A DNA stretch of 39,634 bases from Mastigamoeba balamuthi (Eukaryota > Evosea > Mastigamoebida > Mastigamoebidae): contig CACRSC010000043.1 in the NCBI GenBank assembly GCA_902651635.1, positions 248,810-288,443 of the forward strand, given 5' to 3'. The notes below the pieces were generated by a model. That model was not told where the DNA came from and made no database searches. It saw only the letters and a list, made by a program, of their open reading frames with translations. The translations under genes and the position numbers were made by a program. Of this stretch, positions 10,512-21,340 are shown in pieces (the first letter of the stretch is position 1; each line of letters begins with the position of its first letter).

Positions 10512-12373
10512 ATGCTGCTGCTGTTCGAGTCCGCCGCGGGCTTTGCGCTGTTCAAGGTCGCCGATGAGTCGAAGCTCTCGAAGGTCGACAACATCTGGTC
10601 CGAGTTCGAGGCCGACCCCAGCCTGTACCTTTGCTCCCCTCTCACTGCTCCCCGTCGATGTGTTCTGTACACTGAGACTCCTCCCCCTCCCCCCTCCTCC
10701 TCCTGGGCCATGGGGCGGCTCTGTGGCCGCGCAGGGTGACGCTGAAGGAGTTCAAGAAGTTCGAGAACACGGCCGAGGCGCTCGAGGCGTGCACGGCGCT
10801 GGTGGAGAGCAAGCTGTCCAAGGGGCTGCAGAAGTTCCTCAAGAAGGCGCTCAAGGGCGAGGACGACGGCGAGCAGGTCGCCGTCGCCGACGCGAAGCTG
10901 GCGGGCCTGATCAAGGAGAAGGTCGGCTGCACGTGCACGGCCGGGTCCAACGTCCAGGAGCTGCTGCGCTGCGTCCGCTCGAAGCTGCCCGAGCTGCTCA
11001 ACGCCGCCGCCCCCGTCGACGTCAGCACCATGTCGCTGGGCCTCGCGCACAGCTTCTCGCGCTACAAGCTCAAGTTCTCGCCCGACAAGGTCGACACGAT
11101 GATCGTCCAGGCCATCTGTACGCAGGGGCAGGGGGGCGGCAGAGAAGAAGATCTTCCCCCTTATGTCATTGTTCAAATCCCCAGTCGAATCTGTGCTGAC
11201 GGGACGAAATCTCTTTTGAATCGCAGCGCTGCTCGATGACCTCGACAAGGAGATCAACACGTACAGCATGAGGGTCCGCGAGTGGTACGGCTGGCACTTC
11301 CCCGAGCTCGGCAAGATCATCGCCGACAACCTGACCTACGCCAAGCTCGTGCGCCTGATGGGCACGAGGGACCAGATCCCCGGCGCGACGCTCTCGGAGA
11401 TCGTCCCCGAGTCTGTCGAGGCCGAGGTCAAGGAGCTCTCGCAGGTCTCGATGGGAACCGAGATCAGCGCCGAGGATCTCGAGAACATCCGCGAGCTCTG
11501 CACGCAGGTCATCGACATCACCGAGTACCGCGAGCAGCTCTTCGACTACCTGCGCAACCGCATGCAGGCCATCGCGCCCAACCTGAGCACGCTGGTCGGC
11601 GAGCTCGTCGGCGCCCGCCTGATCGCGCACACGGGGTCGCTCATCAACCTCGCCAAGTACCCCGCGTCGACGGTCCAGATCCTCGGCGCCGAGAAGGCCC
11701 TCTTCCGCGCGCTCAAGCAGAAGAAGAAGACCCCCAAGTACGGTCTGATCTACCACGCCTCGCTCATCGGCCAGGCCCCCGCCAAGAACAAGGGCCAGGT
11801 GCGCTGTCATTTGCCTGCAGGGCTCGGATTCCTCCTCCTCGTCGCTGGTGTATCTGACGATATTTTTCCCGTTGATGCGTGGCGCAGATCTCGCGTGTGC
11901 TCGCGGCCAAGGCGGCGCTCTGCTCGCGCGTTGACGCCCTCGGCGAGGCCGCCGCGGACGCCGAGCCCACCGTCGGTATCGAGGGCCGCACCAAGGTCGA
12001 GTCGCGCCTGCGCATCATCGAGGGCCGCGCTGGCGGTGCCAAGGTAAGCCGCCATTCAGTTGCCTCTCTGCCCGGCAACGCTAGAGATCCAGATATCGTG
12101 ATTCTAAAATCCAATCTGCCTCCCTCTTTGCTACTACCCAAAACACAGTTTGCGGGCGGTGCCAAGAAGACCGCGGAGAAGTACAGCCACAAGGTCTCTG
12201 GCGGCATGGCCCGGGACACGGAGAAGTTCGATGTCAACGCGGACACGACGATGAAGGCCAAGACCCCCAAGAGGAAGCGCATCGAGGAGCCCGCCGAGGA
12301 GGCCGAGGAGCAGCCCGAGGCCGCTGCCGAGGCGCCCGCCAAGAAGAAGAAGAGGGCCGCGGTCGATGCCTAA
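10512..12373 (+). CDS. NOP58: NOP58, box C/D snoRNP core protein
   Basis: A core protein of box C/D snoRNPs, which guide rRNA 2'-O-methylation; it bridges fibrillarin and the 15.5K protein on the snoRNA. Exons 10512-10624, 10735-11117, 11227-11798, 11888-12043 and 12149-12373 join in phase to about 482 residues. The N-terminal domain is recognisable ([55 protein letters not shown]). The coiled coil and Nop domain follow ([71 protein letters not shown]). The C-terminus is an acidic and Lys-rich tail ending [10 protein letters not shown], typical of NOP58 rather than NOP56. Its partner complex has dyskerin as the H/ACA counterpart, encoded 3.6 kb away. The identification is firm. Confidence 0.96.
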
Positions 12374-12632
12374 ACGAACCAACTCGTGTGGCCACGGAGG
12401 CGCACACCCCTCCCCCACTGCGCGCGCCTGGGTCAAGCCTCGTCAACAAAGCCATCACACTGGGGCGGACACGCACCACCAAAACCCCCCGTCTGTCTGC
12501 CCCACCGCGTTGGCTGTCGACGACACCCGGTCTGGTCTCTGTCTGCGTAGGCCCTACAGAAAACCGACCCATAAACGCAGTTGAGATCGAGTGGAAACGA
12601 TGAAGATAAGGTGAGAAATTCAGTGGTTTCTT

Positions 12633-12932
12633 ATTGGTAGGGTGGGGTAGCGACCACCTGTGGCCCGAGCGGGTACCTCAAAGCACGGGATGGCGGCGCG
12701 GCGGGCCAGAGGGCGGACCAACCTCACGTCGAGGTCGTGCCCCAGCCAAGCGCGGTGTTGGCAGCGGCACTGGGAGGTAACTCGCCGGTGTCACGGTCAT
12801 TGAAGACCGAGGGAAAGCGTCAGGCCGGCAACGGAACAGCGAAAACTCGGCGCACTGCGCAGTGGAGGGATCACACTGGCTGAGTGAGGAGCCGCATGCT
12901 CAGCTCGCCCACGCCGTCAGACCGTGTTTTTG
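12633..12932 (+). ncRNA. SRP RNA (7SL), copy 1
   Basis: A 300-bp segment identical, as far as I can read, to 25639-25938. The Alu end has GGTGG...CCACC closing a loop, then CTGTGGCCC, matching the 7SL UGURR/helix 3-4 region. The S domain carries the most diagnostic stretch: AGGCCGGCAACGGAACAG followed by CGAAAACTC, equivalent to helix 8 of 7SL (GGUCGGAAACGGAGCAG, then GUCAAAACUC), with a GNAR-type tip of GGCAAC. Helix 6 is probably the GGTC...GACC hairpin before it. It ends in TTTTT, a Pol III terminator. The RNA scaffolds the signal recognition particle for co-translational targeting to the ER. Exact ends are set by the limits of identity between the copies. Confidence 0.8.
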
Positions 12933-12945
12933 TCCCACTGAGGAG

Positions 12946-13080
12946 AGGATTACACAAACGAACGAGGTTATCGAGACCGCAAAGGCTCGTTCCGGCAACT
13001 CCATTGGAGCAGACGGCAGTAGTCGATGTGGTCCTCAAGGGCGAGGAGGGTTTGCTGCAGTTAGCCGAACAGGTCCTGGC
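12946..13080 (+). pseudogene. Broken, inverted copy of the end of the WWE gene
   Basis: This stretch matches, in inverted orientation, the last coding exon of the KH-macro-WWE gene (about 14190-14324 on the minus strand). The shared run around GGAGCAGACGGCAGTAGTCG and the downstream CTCAAGGGCGAGGAGG is nearly exact. Translated, it begins RITQTNE, equivalent to RMTQTN at the end of the second WWE domain. It then has a net loss of about eight bases, so the following PLEQTAVVDVVLKGEEG falls in another frame. It starts 13 bp after the SRP RNA terminator. I read it as a truncated, frameshifted duplicate, not a gene. Confidence 0.75.
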
Positions 13081-13286
13081 GTCAACAAGTTTGTTCAGTT
13101 GTTTTTGGGATAGCCACCAATCGCATCAGCGGTTATTCAACAACAGAATCCTTAAACTTCCTGCTGAAGAGCTTCGCAATGACTCCGTCGGCACAGTATC
13201 GTGTGCAGTTTCCGCTTTCCAACGGCAATCACGATGACGCTCGTGGAGAATCTAGATTGATGCAAAAATAAAACAAACGAACCAGA

Positions 13287-13790
13287 ATGCTCAGGCCACA
13301 GATGCGCACTCGACTCGTGTCGCCGTGGTCCCTCGTGCCCGAGGACCCCCAGGGCGCGGCGCCCGCGCTCGTGGTGGCCTCGGACATCACCGTCGTCTTC
13401 GGCAGCCGCCCGTTTGTCGTCCAGCGAGGGTTCCGCCTGCCCTCGACGCGCGAGCTCAGCTCGGGTCCGCGGTTCGATTCCGCCGGCTGGCTTCTTCACT
13501 CGTGGCTCTACGCCACGCACGGGGAGGCCGACGACTGCCCGCTGTCGTCCCACGAGGACGCCGACTGCGTCCTGGCGCCCGAGAGCCTGGGGACCGTGCG
13601 GTACCTGGCGGACATGCTGGAGGACCACTGGGACAGGGCGTACCTCTGCGAGGCGTACCTGGGCCGCACCGCGTTCTGGCTCGACCTCAGGGCCTCTGGG
13701 CTCGCAGGGCAGCTGGCGTCCCCCGCGTGGGGAGGCCCTCTCGGCGCCGGTCTGCACCCTGTGATGCTGCTCAGGAGGCCCCGCATGTAA
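13287..13790 (+). CDS. DUF1353-like protein, intronless
   Basis: A single-exon frame of 167 residues with an A-rich leader before its ATG (AACCAGAATG). The central part resembles DUF1353, a small domain of unknown function common in phage and bacteria: a beta-rich start (DITVVFGSRPFVVQRGFRLP), then FDSAGWLLHSWLYATHG (family pattern aA-lHDwLYa), then an acidic segment ending HEDAD, like the family's conserved AD. The histidine is kept but the following Asp is Ser here. The C-terminal 60 residues are aromatic and acidic. The gene stands alone between an SRP RNA gene with a pseudogene fragment and the WWE gene. Lack of introns and a prokaryote-type domain make horizontal acquisition possible. 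The family call is from pattern memory and needs a profile search. Confidence 0.6.
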   Translation: MLRPQMRTRLVSPWSLVPEDPQGAAPALVVASDITVVFGSRPFVVQRGFRLPSTRELSSGPRFDSAGWLLHSWLYATHGEADDCPLSSHEDADCVLAPESLGTVRYLADMLEDHWDRAYLCEAYLGRTAFWLDLRASGLAGQLASPAWGGPLGAGLHPVMLLRRPRM

Positions 13791-14158
13791 CACATATCCA
13801 CACCCGGGAAGATTCCCAGAAAAGCTGCTGGCAAGGGCTGCCGGAACTCGCACAATCCCCCCTGCGTTCACACGCACAATCGACACAATCCGAACAATCG
13901 CCAGTCAAACCTCACTGAGCGTACACGGTTTGCTATGTTTTATTCTGTCTTAACTGGCAGGTTATGAACTGTGACCCAAAAATCTCCCCCTGTCCTTCGC
14001 TCTCTCTCTCTGGAGTACGTGCGGTGGTGCTGCCACGCGTTGCATCGCAGCGTCGCGCGCTCGTGTGTCGGTGGTTTGTGCCGCGTGAATCGGTCGGCCG
14101 AGCTGTATGCCTGGGGGGTGGGGGCCGTCCCCCTCCCCGCCAGCCTGGCCGCCAAGGG
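13791..14158. other. Intergenic and 3' UTR of the WWE gene
   Basis: About 370 bases. On the minus strand this follows the WWE-gene stop and holds an AATAAA signal at 13939-13944. A possible alternative splice from 14163 would keep the frame open (ending CQLRQNKT at 13933), but the simple TGA at 14159-14161 is more likely. No gene is seen on the plus strand. Confidence 0.4.
13939..13944 (-). terminator. AATAAA polyadenylation signal (candidate)
   Basis: Minus-strand AATAAA, about 215 bases after the WWE-gene stop codon, in an A-rich context (CAGAATAAAACATAG). It is the best candidate polyadenylation signal for that transcript. Confidence 0.4.
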
Positions 14159-17100
14159 TCACCTGCGGATGCTGACGGCAGAGCCCAGGACCTGTTCGGC
14201 CAACCGCAGCGATGCCTCCTCGCCCTTGAGGACCACATCGACTACTGCCGTCTGCTCCAATGGCCGTGCCGGAGCGATCCTGATCGGCCTCGAGAACCTC
14301 GAGACCAGGTTCGTTTGCGTCATCCTGCAGGGCGCAAATTACGTTGAGAACCGGCGAGTGATTTAGACGTCTGCTGCCCGGGCGAGCCCTCGCACCTCTG
14401 GAAGTCGATCTGGTACCGCTGGTCGGTGCAAAGAAGCTCAACTGATCGCATTCCCGATACGAGCGCATCGCTGAGCACCTTGCTCTCCTCTGCGTGTGCA
14501 CAACGTGCCAGCGATGTGAGCCACGGGGACCAGAGAGGAGTGCCAGAGAGCAGGTACTTACGTAGGCCATACGGGTACCACTTGAACGACTCGGCCCACT
14601 CCCAGTTCCACGATATCTTCTCCCTGCACGGAAGCAAACCAGCGCGCCTCCCGTTGAGCCACTAAGCGAGCGGGCGGGACATCCCAGCCGGCAGGGCGTA
14701 CACGTCTGCTTTGCGACGAGCAATATCGCGGGAGTAGCCGGACGACTGCTTGACCTGCTTCATCGCCCTGAGGTCTATCCTGTGTTTCTCGGCTGGCGGC
14801 CCGCGGTCAGAGGAGAGGAGAGGAGAGGGCGGTGTGGCCTGCGTACTGCGGATGTTGATGTCGATGCCATCGCACTCGGCGAGGAACGCGTCCTCGATCT
14901 CGGTGCTCTGCTGCTCGGGGTACGGCCACCACGACCCGTCCTCGCTCTTCCACCACCACGCGCTGTCCATCTGCTGCATCACCGTCGCGAACAGCGACGC
15001 CACGACAATGTACTGCGCCTGCGCGCGAGCAAGAACTGACTGTCAGCAAGCACTCAGGCGGAGAGGCCAGCCGCACCTCTGGCGGGTACGCGAAGTAGAG
15101 CGTCTTGACCGAAGTGCTCTGCTTGTTGAAGAACAGGCGCGCGCTCAGCACCAGCGCCCTGGAGCACCGCATCGCCACGAGGGGCGACAGCCGGGGGCAG
15201 ACGGGCACGACGAGCAGCGCGCTGCTGGCGCCCGCCGCGTGCGCCTGCATCAGAGCGGCGAGCGCGATGCTCGAGCACGCGGACTCTGCGTCGCCCTCGC
15301 TGTCGTACGCCGGCGCCCTGAAGCGCGCGACGGCCTTGCAGCCCGCGAGGTCTCCGTGCCCGACGGGCACGACGTCCCCGAGCGCCATCGGGTCCCTGGG
15401 CATCTCGACACGCGCGTGCGCCACCGAGGAGTCGAGGAAGACGGCCTCGGCGCGGACGCCAGAGAGCGAGCCCGTGGCCACGCGGATCCGCGCGCCACAG
15501 CAGGCGGCGAGCGACGAGACGACCCCGCGGGCGTAGGCGAAGCCGACGATCTCGACGCCCGCGGACGCGAGGCCCGGGATGCACGCGCGCGAGTCGAGCA
15601 CAGCGGGCAGGTCGGCGGCGAGCTCCGAGGTGAACGAGGCCAGCGCGGTACGCGTGGCGGCCAGCGACGACGACGACGACAGCGAGATGGGGTCGCGGTC
15701 GGCGACGTTCCACTCGGGGCTGTCGATCGACCTGCGCGCCCTCGCGACGGCGGCCTCGGGCCCCCCGACGCGCAGCCGCACGCGCGGGTCGTCGAGCGAG
15801 TTGAGCACGTCGACGACGACGCGCTCGCGGCGGCTGACAGAGGCGACGGCGCGGTGCAGCGCCTGCTCGGGCGGGCGCCAGAGGAGCTCGAAGGCCCCCG
15901 AGTCGACAAAGTCGTGCAGCAACTTCTCGACGCGGCGCACAGCCGGGTCGATCTTGCCGCCGCGGAACGTCGCCTTGCCCGCCTGCACGCGCAGCTCGAC
16001 GGCGCAGTCGAACTGGTTGAGCACCTGGCGCATGTCGCCCTGGCAGTACTGCTCGAGCCACAGCAGCTTCATGCGCGGCAGCGGCACGTCGCGGTACTCG
16101 GAGCCCGAGCCCGCGAAGAGGTTGCCGCGCACGACGCCCAGGAAGTCAACAAACGTCGCGAAGCGCACGACGCGCGAGGCGCTGTCGGACCAGAGCCCGC
16201 ACGACCCCAGCGACGTCAGCGACTCGGCGGCGCCCCCGGGGCGCGCAAAGTGCTGCCAGTCGGCGTCGACGAGCTCCACAGTCTCCTCGCGCACGCCCAG
16301 GAAGAACCTGCGCGCGTACTCGACCGCCGCCGCGTCGCCCGACAGCGCGACGGAGCCCCAGTCGGCGGGGTCAGCGCCCTGTGCCGCCGCCTGTGCGTGC
16401 GCGGCCCACGAGTGCACGAACTGCGCGCTGAACCTGCGCAGCAGATCCGAGAACTTCTTGGTGCGGGTCGACCACTCGTACGCGAACTTGGACAGCGCGC
16501 ACGAGGCGCTGGCCGTGTTGGCGTTGCACGCCACCGCCGCGAAGCCCAGGCCCAGGCCCAGGCCCACGCCACCCATCGCCGGCTGCGCTATCACCGGCGC
16601 CTGCGGCAGCGGCGCCACGGTGGGCACAACAGAGGGCACAACAGCGGGCACAGGCACCGGCAGGGGCAGCAGCGGCTGCGGGGTGGGCAGCAGCGCGCGC
16701 GTGCTGTACGTCCGCTGCTGCCGGGGCGCTACTGTGAGCAGGGGCGCCGACGTCGAGTGCTGTATGACCCCGCGCGTGCGCTGCTGCTGCTGCTGCTGCG
16801 GGGGGCTGATTCTGCCCGTGCTGAGCTGCTTGGCGCGCACTCTGCCGTCGTCCCTGTGCCCGGCGCCGCGCCCCGTGGCGGCGGCAGCGGCGGCCGCGTG
16901 CTGGGGGGCCACGGGCATCGCGTAGGGCCGCTGCTCCGGCGCGCGCGGCTGCTGCCTGTCGGCGAGCGCGTCGACGGCTGCGCGCAGGCGCGGGCCCACG
17001 AGGGACGCGAGAAGCTTCAAGCGGCGCGGAGGCAGCGCAGAGACGAGGGCGCCGGGCGCCTGGCCCGAGCGCGAGTCCAGGGCCACGAGCACTGTCAGCA

Positions 17101-17586
17101 CCACCGACGCGCGCGTGCGGTCTGCGGCGGCCTCGCACTCGGGCGGCAGCAGCGGCGCGCAGACGTACTCGGGCCCCATCACCGCGAACGCAGCGGGCGC
17201 CTCCCCCAAGAGCTGAGCCGCCAGCAGCAGCCCTGCAGGAGAGCCCCCCCAGACAGAGAGACAGGCACACAGTGAGTCCACTTGGTACCCCCACTCACAC
17301 CGCCAGCGCCACACACGCTATGCACGAGACAGAGAGACAGACAAAATGACAGTGATAGAGACACAGACACAAACACAGAGACAGAGACAGAGAGACCGAC
17401 AGACAGCAGGCACGCAGTGAGCCCGCATGGTGCACCCCACCGAAGGCGCCAGCGCCAGACACGCGAGCCAGCGGCGTCCCGCCAGCAGCCCCGGAGGAGC
17501 CCCGCCCCTGATAAGCACCAGCGCGCCGCATCGCTCGCGGTGGGACCCCCGCTCGCACGCAGTCGAGAAGAGGACCGGACAGGCGG

Positions 17587-17624
<38 letters not shown>

Positions 17625-18434
17625 CGCACCCGAGGTGGTGCGCGCGAGGAGGCGGAGCACAGAGCAGCACTGCGAGCGCTCGAGTGAGCGCAGCGCGCGC
17701 GAGGCCGAGGGCACGTCGCGCGAGGGCGGCGCGTGCAGGGCCAGGCGCCGCGACAGCTCGCCGAACGCGTGCGCCCCGAGCCCGTCGGCCCGCGCAGACG
17801 CCATCGTCTCGACCTCCGCGACCGCCGCCAGGCTCTCGCGCTCCCACATCTTCGCTCCCTGCGAACACCCCCCCCCACGGGTGTGCCCGTGAGTATCTAG
17901 ATTCTGCGATGATGTGGCACGCGGCGGGCAGCGGCGGCGGCGGCGGCGGGTGTGGGCGCCGGCGCGCGCACGGCGTCGGCGGCGGCGGCGGGGAGCCAAA
18001 AAATGCGGGTCAGAATTTCACCTGTCACCACACAACACGCACAACACCACCCCAGAAGGGGCGCAAACGGGCCACGGAACGACGGTTTGCGGCCCCGCGG
18101 ACGCGGCGCAGCGCGCGGGGGCAGCGGGGGGACGCGAGCGGGCGGGGGTACCTGGGCGAAGAGGGCCTCGATGCCGCGGTCGAGGGCGTCAAAAGCTGAC
18201 CTGCCGGAGGGGCGTAATAAATCAGTGGGAAAAAAGGGAGCAGGAAAACACATGAGGCAAAAGGAAGGAAGGGGGAAGAGTGAGAGGGGGGCAGGGAGAG
18301 AAGCGCGCGCACTGCCCCGGCGAGGGAGGGAAGCGCGTCTCGAGCGTGGGGGAGCCACCGATGAGGTTCTCGAAGAGGGAGACCATTGCACCGGCGCTCC
18401 GCACGCCGTCGTCGGGGAGGTGCGACTGGTCCGC
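14159..18434 (-). CDS. KH-macro-WWE-WWE protein (PARP14-like architecture, no PARP catalytic domain)
   Basis: Nine exons join in phase: about 18359-18434, 18152-18195, 17630-17858, 15077-17232, 14847-15018, 14702-14792, 14562-14623, 14396-14489 and 14159-14324, for over 1,000 residues. The N-terminus is helical, followed by a Pro/Gln/Ala-rich linker. Next come KH-like units (LPRMKLLWLEQYCQGDMRQV; VRLRVGGPEAAVARARRSI). Then a divergent macro domain (IRVATGSLSGVRAEAVFLDS, GHGDLAG, ALLVVPVCPRLSP, SVKTLYFAYPPE). Two WWE domains follow: WWWKSEDGSWWPY to IDLRAMKQV, and WNWEWAESFKWYPYG to YQIDFQRMTQTN. This order matches vertebrate PARP14/PARP9-type proteins that read ADP-ribose, but there is no ADP-ribosyltransferase domain. 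The macro domain lacks the usual Asn-Ala-Ala-Asn stretch, so ADP-ribose binding is uncertain. The 5' start is not fixed. Confidence 0.75.
17233..17629 (-). repeat. Intron with diverged internal duplication
   Basis: This 397-bp intron of the WWE gene has two diverged copies of one segment. CACAGTGAGTCC...CGCCAGCGCCACACACG (about 17267-17320) reappears as CGCAGTGAGCCC...CGCCAGCGCCAGACACG (about 17413-17465), separated by ACAGAGAC-type repeats. A second pair, at the exon edge (GCCAGCAGCAGCCC) and at 17481, duplicates the 3' splice junction, but the inner copy reads CCGG where the true site has CAGG. Confidence 0.6.
17589..17622. repeat. (GA)n microsatellite in intron
   Basis: About 17 uninterrupted GA units. 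Read in the direction of the WWE gene this is a long CT tract just inside the intron, beginning about 10 bases after its donor. Confidence 0.9.
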
Positions 18435-18785
18435 AGAGACACACGCGCGTGTGCTTCCACAGGAGAGAAAAGTGAATGATATCTTCCGGTTTCCCTCGGA
18501 GCTTCAACCCGCCCCGCCACGCGCCGCCGCGCGCGGCCCACGCAGGCGCGTCGGGGGCACCGTTTGGCGCGCAGCGGAGCGCCGGGAGGGTCGTCCGGGG
18601 ATCTGCACATCAAAGGTGTTCAACTTTTAGCTGCTTCGTCTGGTACATCCGACAAGGAAACGCTGCGCTGGAAAAAACCACTTACCAGAACAAGGAACAC
18701 AATATTGTTGTTGTTGGTTTGTTACTACATCCCCCCGAAGACGGAGACGTCCGACAGAGCCCAGGGGGGACCTCTTATAAGGCTG
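18435..18785. other. Intergenic, WWE gene 5' side to TBC gene 3' end
   Basis: About 350 bases. They should contain the first exon and promoter of the WWE gene and the 3' UTR of the TBC gene. ATGATATC near 18476 is another A/T island in the position expected for a promoter element. I could not fix the WWE gene's start codon here. Confidence 0.35.
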
Positions 18786-21340
18786 TCAGAGCGACGGACG
18801 CCTCGCCGAGCTCGCCGATCCAGACGACGACGACGGCGGGTGGCACCGGGCCCTGTCCGAGGCCGCGGCAGCGGCGCTGTTGTCGTAGTCGCTACCCGAC
18901 ATGGAAAGCGAGCCCGACGACACGGACGAGTCCTCCGAGAAATCGCTCTGCTGCCTCACCATGCGCGCCAGCGCAGGCGGCGCGGGCAGCGGGTGGGTTG
19001 GCGGCAGGTGCTTCTTGGCCCCGCGTGAAGCTGGCGGCGTCACGGGCCCGTCCGACTGCACAGAGTAGTTGTCTCGCGCCTGCACGGACACACCGAACAG
19101 CCTCGCGAGCTTCGACTGCCCCGCGCCGGACTCGGACGACGCGGACCCCTCCATCTCGTTCCTGCGCGACCCCCCGATCCACGGCGTGCGCCTGGGAGGC
19201 GGCGGCGGCGGCGCGGCGGGGCTGGGGACCGCGACGATCTCGGGCGACGACAGCGACTGCGCAGAGGGCCCGCTGGTCTTCTTCGCCAGCGACCACCCGA
19301 GCGGCTTCTGTGGCGGCGACGCCTGGCCGAGCGCCAACGGCGGCGCCTTCGCGTGCGCGCCACCGGCGGCAGCGCAGCCCTGGGTGTCGTCTCCAGCGTC
19401 CCCTCGCAGCGACTGCATCTCAAACGCGGGCGGCTCCTTGCCGCTCTGGGCGGCAGGGCCGGCGGGCGAGTTCAGTCGCTGCGTGCCCGGGGACACGAGG
19501 CCCGACTTGGGCGACTTGCGGCCGGTGAAGGAGGTGGGGAGCAGCCAGAGCCTCGGGGAGTCCGAGCTCGGGGACTCCGTGCCCAGCGCGCTCGACGCCG
19601 GCGGCCTGTTCCTGCACGGCGTGGGCGGCGAGTCGGGTCCGCTCTGCTGCTGCTGCTGCTGCACGGGCGGCTCAACGACGTCCCCCTCGAACAGGCTGCG
19701 GACAGTGAACCCTCTCAGCCTGCCCGCCGAGCAGGTACCGCCGAGGTGGCAGCGGCACTCGTGGGCGGCGCACTTGCAGGGGGCCGTTGTCTGCAGGTCC
19801 TCGACAATAATGGGCGAGGGCACGAAGTTGGAGCGGAAGTCGGCGCGGAGCTGGGCGACCTTCTCGCGCGAGGCAAAATGCACGCCGAGAGCCGTCTCGA
19901 GGAGCGTGTGCGCGGGCGTGGACGTCGGCATGTCGCGCAGCGCGACGAGGGCCTCCTCCGACTTCATCTGCAGCAGCGCCTTCTCGTTGATGCGCAGCAT
20001 GCCGAGGACGAGGCGGAACATGAAGCGGTCGCCCTCGAACAGGATGATGTCGAGCACACGCAGCGCGGCCTCAATTGGCAGGACGTTGCAGAACAGCGAC
20101 AGGAACCATCTGTTGACAAACACGTCCAGCGACAGCCCAAGCGTCTCCTCCAGGTGTTGCTGTGCCGCGCGCGCGCGCGCACGCGTGAGTTGAGTCCAGC
20201 AACAGAGGAAACGGTGTAACAGTGCGAGTCAGTATTGAACCATGAGCCGTGGAAGGAAAGACTTGGCCAGGGCGTTCACGACCTGCATGTCCACGACGAC
20301 GCCGGACATCCCGTCCGTGTAGTAGTCCATCGGGACCACGTCCTCGATGATGGTGACGAGCATCCTGTGCGCCCAGCCAGCTGGGTTAGTGCACAGCCCC
20401 CCCCCCGCACACACACACAAGGAAGCGCTGTAGGGAAAACGAACCAGAAGGCCTCTTCCTCCTTCATGTGCAGCAGAAGCAGGGCAGCGATGATGTTCAT
20501 CGCCTGACAGTAGCCGACGGACGTGTTGTACCAGCTGTACGACGTCAGCACGCGCCTGAGCGAGTCCCTGCCGACCTCGGACTGGAAGACCGTGCCGCCA
20601 ATGTGAGTCCTGAGCACGTCCTTCTCGATCTGCTGCGTCGCGACGCTCTGCGACCTGCCGTACTTGTTGACGAGGTGCCAGTAGTACCCCTTGTTGGCGT
20701 AGAGCCGCGTGACCGCCTCCGTCAGCCGCAGCCACGCCCTGCCCCGCAGGTGCGCCGGTATGCCCCACTTGCGCACCGCCGCCCTCAACTGCCTCGTCTT
20801 CTCTATCTTCTCCTCCCCTGCGCGCGTATTTTACGTCACCGCGCGGCCCCCCATCCCCCACGCGCGCGCAGTCGCCGACACGTCAGTGACGCGGCGGGCG
20901 GCGATCCCCAACCCGAACTCCCTGGAACCGGGGCCGCGTGGCAAGAGAGAGGGGAGATCACCCGAGAGCGCGGGCTCGAGCGAGGACCAGTGGGCCTCTG
21001 CAGAGGGGACGCTGGCGAGGTGGCCCTCCTGCGCGCCCTCGGCGCCCTCGGGGATCACAACCGACGGCGGCGGCGTGAAGCGCGCAAAGGCCCGCGGCAC
21101 GCTCGCCAGCAGCGTCGTCTCGATCGCGTCTCCCAGCCCGCCGCCCCGCCTGCCCGCGGCGCCCGACGCGGCGCGCGCGTGCTGGCCCTCGAGGAAGGGC
21201 CGCTGCTCGGCCTGCAGCGCCGACAGTATGCTCGCGCTCTTGGCGATGCGCGCGGCGGCGGCCGACCGCTCGTCGCCGGCGGGCGCGTCGCCGGCGCTCT
21301 TGGAGAGCAGGGGGTGCCACTTGGCAACGGCCTCCGACAT
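18786..21340 (-). CDS. TBC-domain RabGAP
   Basis: A GTPase-activating protein for Rab GTPases, acting in vesicle traffic. Exons 20962-21340, 20445-20817, 20241-20364 and 18786-20159 join in phase to about 749 residues. The TBC domain covers about residues 135-350: GIPAHLRGRAWLRL, then IEKDVLRTH, which supplies the arginine finger (IxxDxxR), then VGYCQAMN, which supplies the glutamine finger (YxQ). The rest follows family order (EEEAFWMLVTIIEDVVPMDY, FLPRLMQHLEETLGLSLDVF, RWFLSLFCNVLP, RVLDIILFEG). Both catalytic fingers are intact, so GAP activity is expected. The C-terminal 380 residues are Ser/Pro-rich, with a cysteine/histidine cluster (CKCAAHECRCHLGGTC) and a Q6 run. The exon 1 donor is the least certain: GTGATC at 20961 fits the phase and is chosen over a GTTCCA alternative. 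The Rab target is unknown. Confidence 0.88.

Noticed and set aside
12633-12932. RNase P RNA, U3 or U4 snRNA as identity of the 300-bp repeat
   Set aside because: A few short strings (GCGCAGTGG, GAGGGAAAG) recall those RNAs, but the ordered helix 8 signature, the Alu-domain UGURR region and overall length fit SRP RNA much better.
13440-13490. tRNA B-box-like GGTTCGATTCC with an upstream GAGCTCAGCTCGG
   Set aside because: It lies inside the DUF1353-like coding frame, the stem around it is only four pairs, and no acceptor stem or full cloverleaf can be formed.
14750-17275. 841-codon open frame on the plus strand opposite the WWE gene
   Set aside because: It is rich in Arg, Ala and His with no domain, while the minus strand gives KH, macro and WWE motifs joined by consistent splice phases.
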